From Rhinocladiella similis (taxonomy: Eukaryota; Ascomycota; Eurotiomycetes; Chaetothyriales; Herpotrichiellaceae): 64,000 bases of DNA. Shown one piece after another: positions 25,023-36,097 of the stretch. The first letter of the stretch is position 1. Every line of letters begins with the position of its first letter. Below the pieces are notes generated by a model, which saw only the letters and a program-made list of their open reading frames with translations, did not search any database and was not told where the DNA came from. Location: contig JAMRYE010000012.1 in assembly GCA_024082115.1 (NCBI GenBank), positions 2,232,001-2,296,000 on the forward strand, read 5' to 3'. The position numbers were made by a program, and so were the translations under genes.

Positions 25023-25464
25023 GAGGGGCACCTTGAGAGTTGTCGAAGTTTGAGGACGAGGAAAGGTCTCGGAGACGTAAAAAGCTAGGAATGAGATGAC
25101 CCTAGTAGAGTAAATTCACAAAGGTCAAAGAGTAAAATGGAGAGGAGAGATTGAAGAGAAGGTGAATTGAGAGTAAATAGTGAAGTTTGCTTAGTTCAGA
25201 AGGGGCGAGATTTGAAATTTTAGAAACAAGGCAGTCACGATAGGCCGCAGCCTGAATGAGGCAAGTCTAGCGAAGGAGAAAATTTTCTGGAATCTCGGGA
25301 AAATATTGTATTAGAGCGGCAAGACCCTCATACCCCTTACGGATTTCTGTAGATCTGCCTAAAGCCAACTACCTATGGTTCCAATAAAGACACCGCTCTT
25401 CCTAGAGATGCGGTTCGTTTTCGTTCTCAATTTTGGCTGCCCAGGGTGAATACAGATACGACCA
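25023..25464. other. Spacer between DBP2 and the Zn2Cys6 gene
   Basis: This 442-base interval contains the DBP2 5' leader and promoter and the 3' flank of the upstream minus-strand gene. No additional gene or distinctive repeat is seen. Confidence 0.4.
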
Positions 25465-27681
25465 TTAAAATTGTTGATAGTTCCCAATTCCCCAGATATC
25501 AGTCATATCAAAGTCAAACAAAGTGTCGGAAAAGGCATTGAACTGCCCACTCATCGGAGCGAACGTGTCCAAGTCGGGCATCGTAGGATTAGGAAGTTGT
25601 CCGCTCATGCCCACAAGTGTGTTGGCAGTGTTCATGGTAGCATCTTCGACTCCAGCGGCCATCCCGTCTGCTGGGTTCTCTTGCCGATCCATCATGTACC
25701 GATGCAGACTAGCTACACGGTCCGCCGTCTCCTGAGCATGCACCTCTGGCGGCTTTTCAGGCGATAACTTTGATTGGAGATGCCCGAGAGCACTGCTTGA
25801 GAGCCAGTAAGAGTGAAAACCTTGTCCTAGCAATCGAATGCGATCCTCCATGATGTCCACTCCTTGCTTGATTAGTTTCAGCGTTGTGTTCCTATCATGC
25901 ATCAGATCCCTTGACTCCAAGGACATTATCATCACATGACACAGCGCCAAAAGAGCCCGGAAGATGTCATCCCGCATGTTGGTCAGCATGACGGCCGTGT
26001 TAGATCGCAGCTCGGCGTATATTCTGACCGTAGACAAAGCAGCTTCTTGTCGAGCCATCCTGGAGAAGAAATGGCACGCCTGAGTCTCTCCATGAGCCAC
26101 GAGGGGCTGATGTATCTGCAGGAGGAACTCGTGAAGCAAAAGTTCGGATAGTGGAAGAGATGCAATTTTTGCACCATGATCCGTCCATTTCGGAATCTCA
26201 TCCAAGTGTCTCCGGATTTTCTGATCAAGATCGAGTGCGTTGTCACTATCGATGCAGTTGCGAACACTATTGATCCTGGAGAGAATGTCAAGTCTCAGCG
26301 GGAGATGCTTGGAGGCTAAGCACAGGAAGGAGGTTCGAGTGAACTCAGTCATTGGTCGAGGCCGCGGCATCTTTTCGGTGGTGTGGTCAAAGTCCTCGTC
26401 GTGGATGTTCAATGGCGCCAGACAATCCCAATCGAGTGGACCGAGGCTAGCGCACATGCCACGGTCAAGACTGGCTTGAATTTCCAGCTCAAGGATAGTG
26501 AACCACAGTCGGCGGCGCATTTCCTGGTCAAAGGGAGAAATCTTTTTGCTGAGGAACGTGGGCTCTCGGTGGAGGCCGATAGCCATTGCAAGTCTCAGTA
26601 AGTGTCCGGCAACAGTCCAAGACCGTTTGAGTTTGACACAATTCATCTTCTTTGCGATGCTAATAAGCACCTGGACTTGAAATACTTCGAGTGTCATGTG
26701 CTTCTGACTCTGCAAGTCAAGCCATGTTTCACAGACCTCGATCCATTTGGTGGCAAGATCACGCTTCACTGAGCTTGGGCCAACAAACGCAGGAGGGCTG
26801 TCCGGTAACACGGTGTTCGCTGTGGCACAAACTAGCAGGAGCTGGACAACAAACGCTGTGGAAGGCTCATGCGATGCGACCCAGAACTCTTTGTAGCTGC
26901 GGAAGAATGTCGGCGCATGTAGGATTCGGTAGGTAGTCTCAAACACTTCGAAATAGAGCTGAACAAGTTTGTCTGTGGTGACCTGGTCAGGTATAAATGA
27001 AACCAAGGTCTCATGATCTGGCAGGACTATCGAGGGTTTGATAGCCCGTCTTCTCTGCTTCCAGTCACTTCTAGCTCTCTCCAGTGCAGGCAGCCGATGG
27101 AGGATATCTTTAACAAAGCCTGACAGTTCTTCGAACTGGAGCAGGAGACTGGCACCATGACTCGGGCCCAGGTACTGCGTCTTTAATCCGGCCCCTCGTA
27201 GAAGAGCACGTTCGGAATCTTGAAAAGCGTTCTTATCGCTGGGGAAGCCTGGTGCACTCGGCCGACTGATGAATCTCTCCGAGGTTACGCGCGTGTGATT
27301 CGACTCCAGACGGAGCTCCAGGTCGTAGATGCGATCTTGAAGCTCTGACAATGACTTCGTTGGTGGTGGGCCTCGCTGAGTAGAGGATGAAGGGTTGTTA
27401 CCAGCGTCGTCCTGTGGACGAACGTTGCCGTCTCGTTCTTTCGAGCGAGAATACCATACATTTGCCTCCTCAGTCCAGGATGTAATCGAGGGTTCTCGTT
27501 GTTGATGCGGACTCTCATCAGAGGGGGTTGGTAGGCCATCTTTCGAAGTGTAAGAAACATAATCACAACTGACGCCGCCTTTCTGGCAGCGAATACATGT
27601 CGGATAGGTTCTGTCGCACTTGACCTTTCTCCTGCGACATGCCACACACGACAGGGCTAAGCGGCGCCGCTTCTGGCCCAT
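25465..27681 (-). CDS. Zn2Cys6 fungal transcription factor with fungal-specific regulatory domain
   Basis: This 738-aa intronless gene encodes a binuclear zinc cluster activator of the Gal4 class. The cluster is at the extreme N-terminus, with cysteines at residues 12, 15, 22, 29, 32 and 39 in the spacing C-X2-C-X6-C-X6-C-X2-C-X6-C, preceded by a basic KRRR. A short linker with a weak coiled-coil (SELQDRIYDLELRLE, about 120-134) follows. The middle-homology domain starts near DKLVQLYFEVFETTYRILH (about 230) and includes MAIGLHREP and the MRRRLWFTI motif. The C-terminus is acidic and aromatic (DTLFDFDMTDIWGIGNY), typical of an activation region. Its target genes cannot be deduced, because the neighbouring genes are unrelated. 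The ATG at 27681 is the only reasonable start because it lies just before the zinc cluster. Confidence 0.93.
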   Translation of the reverse strand: MGQKRRRLALSCVACRRRKVKCDRTYPTCIRCQKGGVSCDYVSYTSKDGLPTPSDESPHQQREPSITSWTEEANVWYSRSKERDGNVRPQDDAGNNPSSSTQRGPPPTKSLSELQDRIYDLELRLESNHTRVTSERFISRPSAPGFPSDKNAFQDSERALLRGAGLKTQYLGPSHGASLLLQFEELSGFVKDILHRLPALERARSDWKQRRRAIKPSIVLPDHETLVSFIPDQVTTDKLVQLYFEVFETTYRILHAPTFFRSYKEFWVASHEPSTAFVVQLLLVCATANTVLPDSPPAFVGPSSVKRDLATKWIEVCETWLDLQSQKHMTLEVFQVQVLISIAKKMNCVKLKRSWTVAGHLLRLAMAIGLHREPTFLSKKISPFDQEMRRRLWFTILELEIQASLDRGMCASLGPLDWDCLAPLNIHDEDFDHTTEKMPRPRPMTEFTRTSFLCLASKHLPLRLDILSRINSVRNCIDSDNALDLDQKIRRHLDEIPKWTDHGAKIASLPLSELLLHEFLLQIHQPLVAHGETQACHFFSRMARQEAALSTVRIYAELRSNTAVMLTNMRDDIFRALLALCHVMIMSLESRDLMHDRNTTLKLIKQGVDIMEDRIRLLGQGFHSYWLSSSALGHLQSKLSPEKPPEVHAQETADRVASLHRYMMDRQENPADGMAAGVEDATMNTANTLVGMSGQLPNPTMPDLDTFAPMSGQFNAFSDTLFDFDMTDIWGIGNYQQF

Positions 27682-28598
27682 GATTACCGAAGACTACAAA
27701 GACCGAGGATGTGACCGAGACGAGGGAAGGTTGGGTTAATCGCGCCCGACACAAGACCCCAGAAATGTGACCAACACAGTCTTTCAATGATTGGCTTGAC
27801 GGAACAGGTCTTGGATCATGGAAGATGCACCGTCGATTGGACGTATTTTACAGTCGTCGAGGGTATTTTCTGTTGACCGAGAGTGTTGTGGTGAACAATC
27901 GCCGACGAGGTCAATGACGAGGCGAACTTCAATCGACGACAGGATCTGTTGATATCAGTGGCGACGATGAGCGATATAGGACACCAGAGTTCTTTGAAGA
28001 CAGGCAGCACCATTTCTCGACTGTGTCACAATAACTGAGACTGCATGGAGCTTCGCTTGGTAGAATGGCAAAAGGTGAGAGCTGGCGAATGTCGTTGAGC
28101 AGGAGGCCCGAACATGCCACTGACGCGCCCCTACGCATTAAGGCTGACTAACTTAGGCGCCGGCTTTCGGCCGAGCGTTAAAGCCGAGCTGAGGTCGCAT
28201 GTGGTATGGACTAGTTCGTTATGTACCTTATGCTCTGGACCACAGCATCTTTTGTCCCAACTTCAAAACCAGCATCCTAGTGTTTGAGATTGACCGTCCT
28301 ATTACCTGATTCGCGAGCCATGATCTCAAGAACCTCCGTACCAGGATTTTCTCAGTTCTTGCCTGGCCAAGTTTCATCAGCCCTCCGAGCGTCGGCTTTG
28401 AAGTGCGTACGAGGCTTGTTACCCAGCACAATCGAGTGCTCCATTAACTGTGGTGTGTGCAATCACGTTCTGACCGGAAGATTCAGGGTTGTTCTTCTTG
28501 TATGTTTCTCATCGCAGAATGGGAAATTCTTCATGGACTTCCTGCAGTTGTGGGATCAGCCTTGGTTCCGATGCGTGCCCTGTTGCGGCGACTCCAAC
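27682..28598. other. Spacer upstream of the Zn2Cys6 gene
   Basis: About 0.9 kb separates two minus-strand genes. It contains the Zn2Cys6 promoter. I see no coding region or notable repeat. Confidence 0.4.
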
Positions 28599-28967
28599 CT
28601 AACCTGTTGGCCAGGTGTCCGAATATGCTCGATGGCAAATACGCTCTGACTTATATCCATGGCCTTTATAGCCATGCTTCAGTCTCCAGATGATCAGTCC
28701 TATCATCGCCAGTATAACGCCAACGGCTGCGCCGATTCCGATGAATTGGACTGTATCTTGCATCGGGTAATAGGATTGACGCTCTGAGGAAAGATTTCGA
28801 TCAGTCTTGCTCAAATGTGATGCAGATCGGATAAGGCTCTTGCTCACCAAAATATTCTCCTGGGGACGATGTGCCCGACGGTCTTCCTCGCTTTCGAGAC
28901 TGTCGTATTCGGTCAATACCCACTGGCAAAGTCACATAGCAAACAAAGCACAAGAGGGGAACTCACT
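28599..28967 (-). CDS. Small single-pass membrane protein with a start codon split by an intron
   Basis: The proposed 86-aa protein is encoded by A at 28967, then exon 28922..28848, then exon 28783..28599. The first intron (28966..28923, 44 nt, GTGAGT...CCAG) separates the A from the TG of the ATG. The second (28847..28784, GTGAGC...CTCAG) joins in phase 1. The spliced frame begins MGIDRIRQSRKRGRPSG, with an AT-hook-like KRGRPSG stretch. A hydrophobic helix follows (FIGIGAAVGVILAMIGLIIW, about residues 39-58), bounded by RLKH on one side. The C-terminal tail is short and tyrosine-rich. Both introns agree in phase and length, which makes chance unlikely, but no family is recognised. A shorter product starting at the ATG at 28763 (54 aa) is the alternative. 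The gene is divergent from the next one. Confidence 0.55.
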
Positions 28968-29149
28968 AACAATGCAGACAAAGAGTCACCAACAAGACCC
29001 TTTATTCACACTTCGTCTTCTCAGAAGGGAAACACTTTTGAACAGTTGATCCTCACTGCAAAGTGTTACACAAGGAAATTCCAAATGCCTTCCCCGCCGA
29101 CCAACAATCAACCTTTGAGCTCAGCCACTACGACTAAAGCGCTCAATAC

Positions 29150-29235
29150 AAGCACCGTTGTCAAGCACCATTGTCAAGCACCATTGTCAAGCACCATTGT
29201 CAAGCACCATTGTCAAGCACCATTGTCAAGCACCC
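29150..29235. repeat. 13-bp minisatellite (CCATTGTCAAGCA unit)
   Basis: Five to six head-to-tail copies of a 13-bp unit related to CCATTGTCAAGCA lie between about 29157 and 29231. They sit between two divergent genes. Because 13 is not a multiple of three, the repeat cannot encode a simple peptide repeat, and the ORF crossing it is not credible. Confidence 0.85.
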
Positions 29236-29618
29236 ACCTGTGCATTGTGAATACATGCACCGTGTTGAGGGATCCATGATAGGATATAAGAACGGCCGGC
29301 ATGGCCGATTTATTTCTTGTCCTCTGCATCCCTTCTTCTACTTGTCCAACCCCCTCGAAAGGCCGATTCACAACTCGATCACGAAAAAGCCAACTCAACC
29401 AGTCTTGCTCTAAGCGGAATACCGCAGTTACATCTCATTTCAACTCTAAGCAAGCGCGTGATCTACCCTTTCGAGACTCCCTTGACAAGTAGGGCCACAT
29501 ACAACCAACATACCAAAGAAGGCCTATACTATATCACTACTGACTCTAGGAGTGCTGGTTCGACTCCAAGTCAGCTGAGATCGGATTTAAAGACCGTCAT
29601 CTATACTTGCTAGCCAAT

Positions 29619-31004
29619 ATGGCTGACCAGTCTAATCCGATACCTCCCTCAGGGTACTTGCAAGTCCCGCAGATCCCTCTCCCTGGGACGCCCCCACCCC
29701 CTCAAGGTTTGACTCCTGACCTTCAACGAAGCTCCCAGGAGTTGGCTCAAGCACAAGATGTCATCAGATCAGGTGAGGTAGAGAATTCCGCGAGAGTCGA
29801 GTCGATACCAGAGCTTGTTGAGCCAGGTCCCATCACCAATTCTACTCCTGACTACATGTTCGTCAATCCGAACTACTTGACCCAACCCAACCGTCACAAC
29901 GAAGATGAAGATGTTCTTATGGAGGACCTCCTCATGGATGAGACGTTAGCTGGGACAGAATTTATGCATGACATAGGTCTTCCATGCGGCCAACCCTTCT
30001 GCCTTCTCTGTGGAGGTGCGGAAGGACTCAATGATGGGCCTCAACCCTGGGGCTTACCGACTCCACCTCCCGAAACCCCAGTGCATCATCACCCTGTTCC
30101 CCTGCCACTCAATTTTACATATATACCAGAGGTCGACAACTTCTTCTTTGAGACACCTTCCAATACGGCAACCGAACTGGTTTACCCATCCTGGATCGTC
30201 ACCGAGCAAGATCGTCAACAGTATCGAACAGGCATGATTGCACGTCAGCTTGATGAGCAGGCAAACCCGCGACAGCAAACTACTGTGGAATCTACCGCTG
30301 CCTCATCGGCCCACCAGCCACAGCCAGCCGTTTCACAAACTTCGCAAGGCCCTGCACAATCTGCTCAGAATGTACAAACTCAAGACAGCACGCAGTCTCC
30401 TCATATTCCAGACAACAGCAGCTCCCCCTATGTATACATGGTCACCGAACGAGACCTGCCTCTCGGATACTGGAAACCCCACTACGCATTGCCAGGCTCC
30501 CTACAGTTCATGCCCATAGAGTTTTCGTATGACAAGCCTGTCAAACCTGGCTCAGCTGCTCCCATATTGATCGATCATGTCGAAAAGCCCGCGATGGATG
30601 TGTACATTATTACGAAGGATGGCAACCCACTTGGTAGATGGGTCACCTTTGCAGTACCGAGCAGCCTCAAACAAGCTTTCCCGGCGAAATTTGCTTATCG
30701 CGACCCCGAGTCAACTGAATCATCATCCCAGCCTCGACCCAGAAGTCATTCATCACGAACGTCACACTCACACCACCGTTCTCGCTCTGGACGCAATCCA
30801 TACTTATCTAGGAAGGCCGAGAAGGAACGAAAAAAACGTCGAGAAGAAAGACGGCTCGGTCAGAATAAAGCAGCCATGGAACGACGCCGCGCAACAGTCG
30901 AGGAACTACTAGAGGAACACCGTGCCGCAGAGATAGAAAGACTGACCGGATACAGAGAAGTACGACCCCGACCCGCATCTCCTTCCTCCGACTCATCATC
31001 CTGA
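29619..31004 (+). CDS. Uncharacterised protein with an internally duplicated about 40-residue module
   Basis: The 461-aa product of a single exon has no family I recognise. The ATG at 29619 (ATGGCTGAC) is taken as the start because the in-frame upstream codons lack another ATG. The N-terminal third is Pro-rich, with a Cys pair region CGQPFCLLCGG (about residues 131-141) and a PPPETP stretch. Two related modules occur in tandem. The first begins near YVYMVTERDLPLGYWKPHY (about residue 275) and the second near DVYIITKDGNPLGRWVTF (about residue 328). They share the pattern VYxxTxxxxPLGxW followed by LPGSL or VPSSL and a K/FxY motif. The C-terminal 100 residues are Ser/Arg-rich, then a highly charged helix containing RKKRREERR and EELLEEHRAAEIERL, likely a coiled coil. 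This suggests a nuclear or RNA-associated role, which is inference only. Confidence 0.8.
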   Translation: MADQSNPIPPSGYLQVPQIPLPGTPPPPQGLTPDLQRSSQELAQAQDVIRSGEVENSARVESIPELVEPGPITNSTPDYMFVNPNYLTQPNRHNEDEDVLMEDLLMDETLAGTEFMHDIGLPCGQPFCLLCGGAEGLNDGPQPWGLPTPPPETPVHHHPVPLPLNFTYIPEVDNFFFETPSNTATELVYPSWIVTEQDRQQYRTGMIARQLDEQANPRQQTTVESTAASSAHQPQPAVSQTSQGPAQSAQNVQTQDSTQSPHIPDNSSSPYVYMVTERDLPLGYWKPHYALPGSLQFMPIEFSYDKPVKPGSAAPILIDHVEKPAMDVYIITKDGNPLGRWVTFAVPSSLKQAFPAKFAYRDPESTESSSQPRPRSHSSRTSHSHHRSRSGRNPYLSRKAEKERKKRREERRLGQNKAAMERRRATVEELLEEHRAAEIERLTGYREVRPRPASPSSDSSS

Positions 31005-31813
31005 GAATCAGTCTTGCGTCCGTCACCCCATGTCGATATAGATGTATATCTATATATCGTCCCGTCAAAACGGCGCCGACAAAGCAGGCAGGCAGGTCCT
31101 GTCCAAGGTAAGTCGAGAAAGGTAAGTCCTGTCAGTGCCCCAACGCCTCCCAGCACTAGCACTGGCCCTTTTCATTTCTCTTTCATCTGTTTGTTTTGTG
31201 TTTCCTTGTCAAGCTTTTCAGCTGTGTTGTCTTTCTTTCCCTTGAAACGAAACAACAAACTAAAGCGGTGAAACCGTCAGCGCGAAAGGCTGTGCTTGTC
31301 GGCTACCAACAAATAACCCAAAAAAGAGCTGAGAAGTGTATATCTATATATACTGTCGTCTTTGGATTTTTTACATCACGACCGCATTGATACCCGACCA
31401 TCGTCGTGTCGAAATGCACTCATCCAACACTGTTTGTCGAAATGCACTCATTCGGCGTCTTTGTCGAAATGTAATCATCCAACACTGTTTGTTCAGACAA
31501 TTTCATCCGAGAGATATTTAGAAGTCAGACAATGATAAGAATTCAATTCCCCCCCAACTACAGGAATATCTTTTAGTTCCTCAGTAGTAAGTTCCTTTGT
31601 CTAAAAGTTTGAATTTCATTTCATGATACTCATACATCCTCTAGAACACCAATTCCGAAATGGTTGTAAATCCATATCTGAAGCAGAGCCTCGAATCGAT
31701 GGATTGTTCGTCAGAGCACCTTTCCCCACTCCGTTATCGTGACCTTGGATCCCAAAACACATTACAACAAGTCTCATTCCAAATTCTTTTTGTTCTTCGT
31801 CATCCCCTGAACC
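31005..31813. other. Convergent 3' spacer with a short tandem repeat
   Basis: About 0.8 kb separates the ends of two convergent genes. It is largely AT-rich UTR-like sequence plus three copies of an approximately 28-bp repeat at 31408..31490. No gene is seen. Confidence 0.5.
31408..31490. repeat. Three copies of an approximately 28-bp tandem repeat
   Basis: Units beginning GTCGAAATG start at 31408, 31436 and 31463. The first and third share the ending ATCCAACACTGTTT, while the middle copy is diverged. The function is unknown. Confidence 0.75.
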
Positions 31814-34800
31814 TCACTTTCGACCCATCCAACTGAACTTCTCACTAATCTTACTCGTAACGTCACTCAGACTCATGCCTCCACTCGAACTACCTGACAT
31901 GCCTGTCTTGCCAGATTCGCTAAATCCGCTGCCCAGGCCAGATTTGTGACGACCATTCTCATCACCACCGCCAAAGATGCGTTCAAACTTGGCCTGGATT
32001 CTTCCCTCAGCGATCGCAGACACAATGTTGATCACGCCGAATGCCGACGACCCGATTGCACGGAACAACGCCAACGCGGCCACTGACCACAGCAAGAACG
32101 TCAGATAAAAGTTCGAACCCAGATGCGCGCCCACAGGGTACGCTTCCGAGACCGCCATGGCCAGCACAGCGTTGCAGACCATGTACGATGCCACCACATA
32201 CGTGCGGACAGACTTGTAATAGTCTTCTTGTAACTGGTTCTCGCTGACAGGTGGTTTGGGAACTTCGACGCGGTCACGAAGATTGCGTAGCGCGACGTCA
32301 TATGCCGAATCAATGTCGAGTTGTTCAGACGGCATTTCAACCTCGACGGTCCCAGAGCCAATTGCCTTTGCCGCACCAAGATCCCTATGCATTACATTGT
32401 CACCCTTTGTACCCCAAGTGACATCGTGCGTGTTGCAAAAGGCATACACCTGAAGTGTGCAGATGTATGATGGCAAGAGAGCAAAGTATTGCGCCGAACT
32501 GGTGAACATGTGCCATGGGTCGAGGTACAGGAAGGACATGAGGAAGTACAACCCGATCGTGCTTAATGTGCTGACGATGAGATTGGTGAAGATGTTATTA
32601 CCAAGTTTGTACGAGTCTTTGTCGTCGAGTGCGTGGTTCGTGAGCTGCTTAACAACGATGTACAACGATGCAAATGTCGTGTAAGCCATGATGATGGAGT
32701 ACGTGACCATTGTTCCAAGGAAGAGTTTCTTCGCACCCTGAGGTCTGTTGCCCAAGCTAAGAATGAATTGCAGACAGATCAAGAGCACACAGACGTAACG
32801 GAGGACGACGAAGATGTATTTGCCGATGTGGTGACCAAAGGGGTCCATTTTTGGATCGGCCAATGATCCGGCAATGAAGTAAAATGTTAGGTAGAAATTG
32901 GCGAGGGAGAAGAAGGTGAAGAGTAGTGAGATGAACTGGTAGATGAATTCAATGTGGAGAAGGATCTTTCGGGCAAGAGTGTGATCAGTCTGCCAGATTT
33001 GTTTGAAGTGGACCAAGGAGTAGACTGCGGCGAAGAAAGCACCATTCAGCCAGCGTCGTCGTTGCGAGACAAATTCGGGAACGGCATCTGGGAGAATGTT
33101 AGCGGTGTTGATAATATGATACGGCGGGACCACTTACCAGGGACATCAGTTTCGCCATAGGCACTCTTGACGAACTTCAGCACCCACTGTTCACCTCGTT
33201 TGGCGACGAGCTCCCAACATAGGATTCGATCTTCGGCGAGATACATGTTCGCGGTGAACACATCGGCATCTCGACCGTGAAGGGTTTCTCCTTTGAAGTA
33301 CTGGCTTAGTGGGCCGTGGCCGCTCGGGTCGTTCTGGAGAGCGTAGTATCGATATGCTGAAAGTGCTCCAGGCAAGACCGTGATGTAACCAAAGACCGAT
33401 TCCAATGGTTTGTCCAAGATGTTACTCATCTTGTACTCAAAATTCTGCGAAGCAACCAAGGGGTTCAGCAGGCCCATCCATCCTTTCCCTTTGTCGGCTT
33501 TGATCTCGCCTGCAGCCCCGGCGACATTTGAGTCTTGGTCGAAAGCTTTCCAGAGGTGGTACAGAGCCTTGGAGTCTGGTTTCGTCCCTACGTCGAGGAG
33601 GATGCAGACGTTGGGTGTCAGCGCGCGACCGAAGGCATTGAAGAACCATCTGTGAGAGTTGAGCTTTTTCTTGTTCTGCTCCTTCAAGCAAAAGATCATC
33701 TGACATGGCACAATTCCTTTCTCGGCGCCTTTGAACTTCATGCCTTCATCTAAGGAGACTTGCGTCGTATACTCGTAGACGTGTGCCGTCACCTCTTTCT
33801 GGTTGACGATGTTCTTGGCTATTCCATCCTGGTACACACCAAGAGCAGCTAAGGCATTCAGCGTTCGCGGATGGACCTTTTGTCTGCCGTCTGCAATGAC
33901 GCAGACCACGATCTTCTGCCATCCATCTTTACCCCAAGTTCTGGATTTCGTCCTTGAACAAAAATGGCTGATGTTTCTCATGATGCCGTGCATGGTCCTG
34001 GTGAACTCTATTTCGCCTTCGTTGTACATGGTCACGCATATCAGTAGTTCGGTTTCTCGCATCGTCACGCCAAAGTTTTGACGAAGTTTGTAGCCTTGCA
34101 CTACAAAGTCATCAGGATCGCAAGTGACGGCTGTATACCGCATATGCGTGAACTCTCGTTCGTCTCTCCGAGGTAAGAAGCTGTGCAGAATGGTTGGGAT
34201 TTTGCACTCTAGAATCAACTCTCCGTTGATGAGTCGGACTTCCTTTCGAGTCACTTGTGCTTCTCGCAATCCACGTCGGTCTTGCTTTCCTTCTGGAGCA
34301 GGTCCGTAGTAGCCGGATTTCTCGTCTGCGACGTCATCCTCTTCCGTGAATGTGGATTCGCTTGTGTATGAGTGCGCAGATTTCAGACTCATCCTAGGGT
34401 CATGGTCTGGCATGATCGAAGCGCCATCACCAAAGACATCGTTTTCTGACTCGGGTTCGGGCATGGGTATTGTGGTCTCACTTGCGCCACCTTTTACTGA
34501 AAAAAGAGGTGCTGGTGGTAGAGGCCTCCGTGGACTTCCACCATATTGGGAGGAGGGTGTGCCTGGTCGAGGGCTGCCATTGAGGTCTGCAGGTTCATAG
34601 GGTACGCTGGAAGCTGTTGTTCTCGCCCAGTCTGTCGATATGCGTGAAGGGGTGGAAGGTCTTATCGGAGACCGGGTATGGGCTGCGGGAGGAGGTATTG
34701 ATGGTGGACGACCCAGACTTGAGCCGGGCCGGGAGCTGTATGCTGTTGAAGCTGCAGGTCGGTGGTATCTGTCTGGAGAACCTCGGGTAGACGGGGAAGC

Positions 34801-35247
34801 TCTATTCGAAGATGACTTGTCAGTATTTGGGTTCTTCCTCAGGGTTACAGTGGCTTTGAGCGTGGGAGCTCTCCCAACAATGGTATAAGTATCACGGCTG
34901 CAACTGAGTTTCTCCTCAGCCTCAGCAATAAGAGACAACACGGGAGTTGCCAGCCTTTTTTCCTGGGTATGGGAATCTTTGGGAGAATCATTCCATTGCA
35001 CATGCGACACCTTGGGACGGGCGACGGGTTTGCGACGAGGGGACAGAGTAGTACCGCTCAGAGAAGGTAAGCTGGGAGAGGTCACATACGATCTGTAGTC
35101 ATCCTGGATATGGGGAAGCATTCTGAGGGACGGGTTGTTGGATGGAATGCTGCTCAAGTTCTCTTCCTCGAGATTTTCGTTCAAGTATGACGGAGGTCCA
35201 TCTGCATAGCTTGGAGGTGGGCGAGTTGGACTCTGTGAGCTGTCCAT
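31814..35247 (-). CDS. Chitin synthase (division 1; class III-like)
   Basis: Chitin synthase polymerises N-acetylglucosamine from UDP-GlcNAc at the plasma membrane. Exons on the minus strand are 35247..33138 and 33087..31814, joined in phase 1 by a 50-nt intron placed just before the catalytic QRRRW motif, giving 1127 aa. The first 350 residues are Pro/Ser-rich and probably disordered. The catalytic part contains ETELLICVTMYNEGE, VIADGRQK, LDVGTKPDSKALYHLW, FTANMYLAEDRILCWEL and VSQRRRWLNGAFFAAVYSL. After this come about seven membrane spans, with segments such as FFSLANFYLTFYFIAGSLAD and VLRYVCVLLICLQFILSLG. The C-terminus is Gly/Ser-rich and ends KFSWMGRK. The residues following QRRRW resemble class III enzymes rather than classes I or II, but this was judged from memory of family features. 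It is longer than typical members because of the N-terminal extension. Confidence 0.95.
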
Positions 35248-36097
35248 GTTGTATGTGAGGAAGAAAGGTTTGTTTACTTGGGAATAGATGCAGGATCAGA
35301 TCAGAAATGAGTCCATGCGCGCAAAGATAGTGGAATAGGCAAGGGCAGATACAAGTACACATGGAAATGCGATAGGTTTGAACAATCCGAACCACCTGTC
35401 ATTCAGCGGAAGTGTCATTGCGGGATTGACGAGTCTCAAAGTTGATGTTCGTGGAGTTTGCAACGTCGGCCGGGCAACCAAAAGCCACGGACGCGTCGCA
35501 GCCTCGCAGCCTCGCAGCCTCGCAGCCTCGCGATTACAGCCCTGCTTTGACATCGACTTCGAACCTTTGTTGACCACTAACAACTTTGTTCGTTGCCTTG
35601 ACATGGCGACACACAGCGACGTTTACCCATATGCCACTTTACCTGCTCTCTGAATCGACATTATCTTTGGCCCGCAGCATTTCACAAAGTCCTTCTTTGC
35701 CGCCACACAATGACGGCCACCTCAATGAACAGGCTTGTATGCTACACAATGAGTGCTCATTGTCTAAAGCTTAGCCTCATTATCACTACAAGATGCAAGG
35801 GGTCATCTACACAAAAGACACGTCAAATTCATTGTCTTCTTGCATTATGCTCGAGTTCTGAAGATTAGACATATCTACTTGACCGACTTCCTGGCGATTT
35901 GTTCCTCCACCATCTACTACTTGATCACTCTGAGACTGTCAGCACAGCCTTTCATACAAGCCGGCCCTTGTTTAAGAAGCAAACACAACCCCGACCGCAA
36001 CAACAAACTCAACCAATTCAAGGTAAACTCCCGTACCCTCAAGCCACTCAGAGTCAGAAAAAGCCACAGGTGAGTCATTCCAAGCCCCTTCGTGAAG
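35248..36097. other. Divergent promoter region with a 9-bp tandem repeat
   Basis: This 850-base interval lies between two divergent genes and probably holds both promoters. Four copies of the 9-bp unit CCTCGCAGC or its rotation occur at about 35499..35531. A GT...AG pair (36070..36097) directly before the next ATG could be a 5' UTR intron. No gene is seen. Confidence 0.5.

Noticed and set aside
29155..29413. ORF translating the 13-bp minisatellite
   Set aside because: The repeat length is not a multiple of three and the frame has no other support.
29540..29575. tRNA-like T-arm (GGTTCGACTCC)
   Set aside because: The stem does not pair properly and no D-arm, anticodon arm or acceptor stem can be drawn around it.
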